Positions 64,000-64,000 of a DNA stretch of 64,000 nt are shown piece by piece. The DNA lies in assembly GCA_965247775.1 (NCBI GenBank), contig OZ252031.1:1674001-1738000 (forward strand), written 5' to 3'. A model generated the notes under the pieces. It was given only the letters and a program-made list of their open reading frames with translations. It was not told the origin of the DNA and did no database searches. The DNA comes from G965247775 sp965247775 (GTDB taxonomy: Bacteria > Chloroflexota > Dehalococcoidia > Bin125). Every line of letters begins with the position of its first letter. Positions within the stretch are counted from its first letter, which is position 1. The position numbers and the translations under genes are program-made.

Positions 64000-64000
64000 G

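Overview
The window is very GC-rich (about 70 percent), gene-dense DNA from a free-living bacterium. The gene content suggests an aerobic heterotroph, possibly a Chloroflexota/Dehalococcoidia-like or deep actinobacterial lineage: luciferase-like flavin enzymes, CaiB and enolase-superfamily catabolic enzymes, an archaeal-type NadM with an ApgM-like mutase, KtrAB and a 23S rRNA gene with no 16S or 5S beside it. That placement is inference only.

Layout. 0-10 kb: accessory catabolism (enolase-superfamily enzyme, two alpha/beta hydrolases, CaiB CoA-transferase, two-subunit 3-oxoacid CoA-transferase, luciferase-like oxidoreductase, SDR, MetE-like methyltransferase) plus an FKBP lipoprotein. 10-24 kb, mostly minus strand: ilvD, a quinone-reductase-like MDR enzyme, isocitrate lyase, glycine oxidase, a complete 2-oxo-acid dehydrogenase operon (lpd, E1 alpha with a histone-like tail, E1 beta, E2), then a small operon with an orphan Lpd C-terminal domain, nadM and an apgM-like gene. 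24-30 kb: cell-wall amidase, amidohydrolase, a thioredoxin/NHL protein with an in-frame UGA, a broken lipoprotein gene and a second luciferase-like enzyme. 30-38 kb: the phosphate regulon (two-component pair, pstSCAB, phoU) with an 11-bp-phased Pho-box-like site. 38-51 kb: hypothetical proteins, threonine aldolase, mobA, yqeC (selenium-dependent molybdenum hydroxylase maturation) and a cysteine-type NAD-linked formate dehydrogenase (fdhA, fused fdhEF). 50.8-51.6 kb: a deiodinase-like protein with an in-frame UGA. 51.8-57 kb: tRNA-Glu, tRNA-Gln, gltX, rluD-type synthase, lspA, a sulfite-oxidase-like molybdoenzyme and an Lrp/siroheme-decarboxylase-like protein. 58-61 kb: orphan 23S rRNA and initiator tRNA. 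61-64 kb: ktrA-ktrB, tRNA-Glu and a Cys-rich repeat ORF.

The most notable theme is selenium. Two genes are each split by one in-frame UGA exactly where their families carry the redox Cys/Sec (UxxC in a thioredoxin/NHL protein, TUPP in a deiodinase-like protein). In both, a perfect bacterial-SECIS-like hairpin lies 11-17 nt downstream. With yqeC this suggests selenium is used both as selenocysteine and as a molybdenum-hydroxylase cofactor. No selA, selB, selC or selD lies in the window.

A second theme is short tandem duplication at gene 3' ends. At four loci a 15-37 bp unit that covers or touches a stop codon has been amplified into GC-rich hairpin or G-run arrays. A separate 14-bp duplication has frameshifted a lipoprotein gene.
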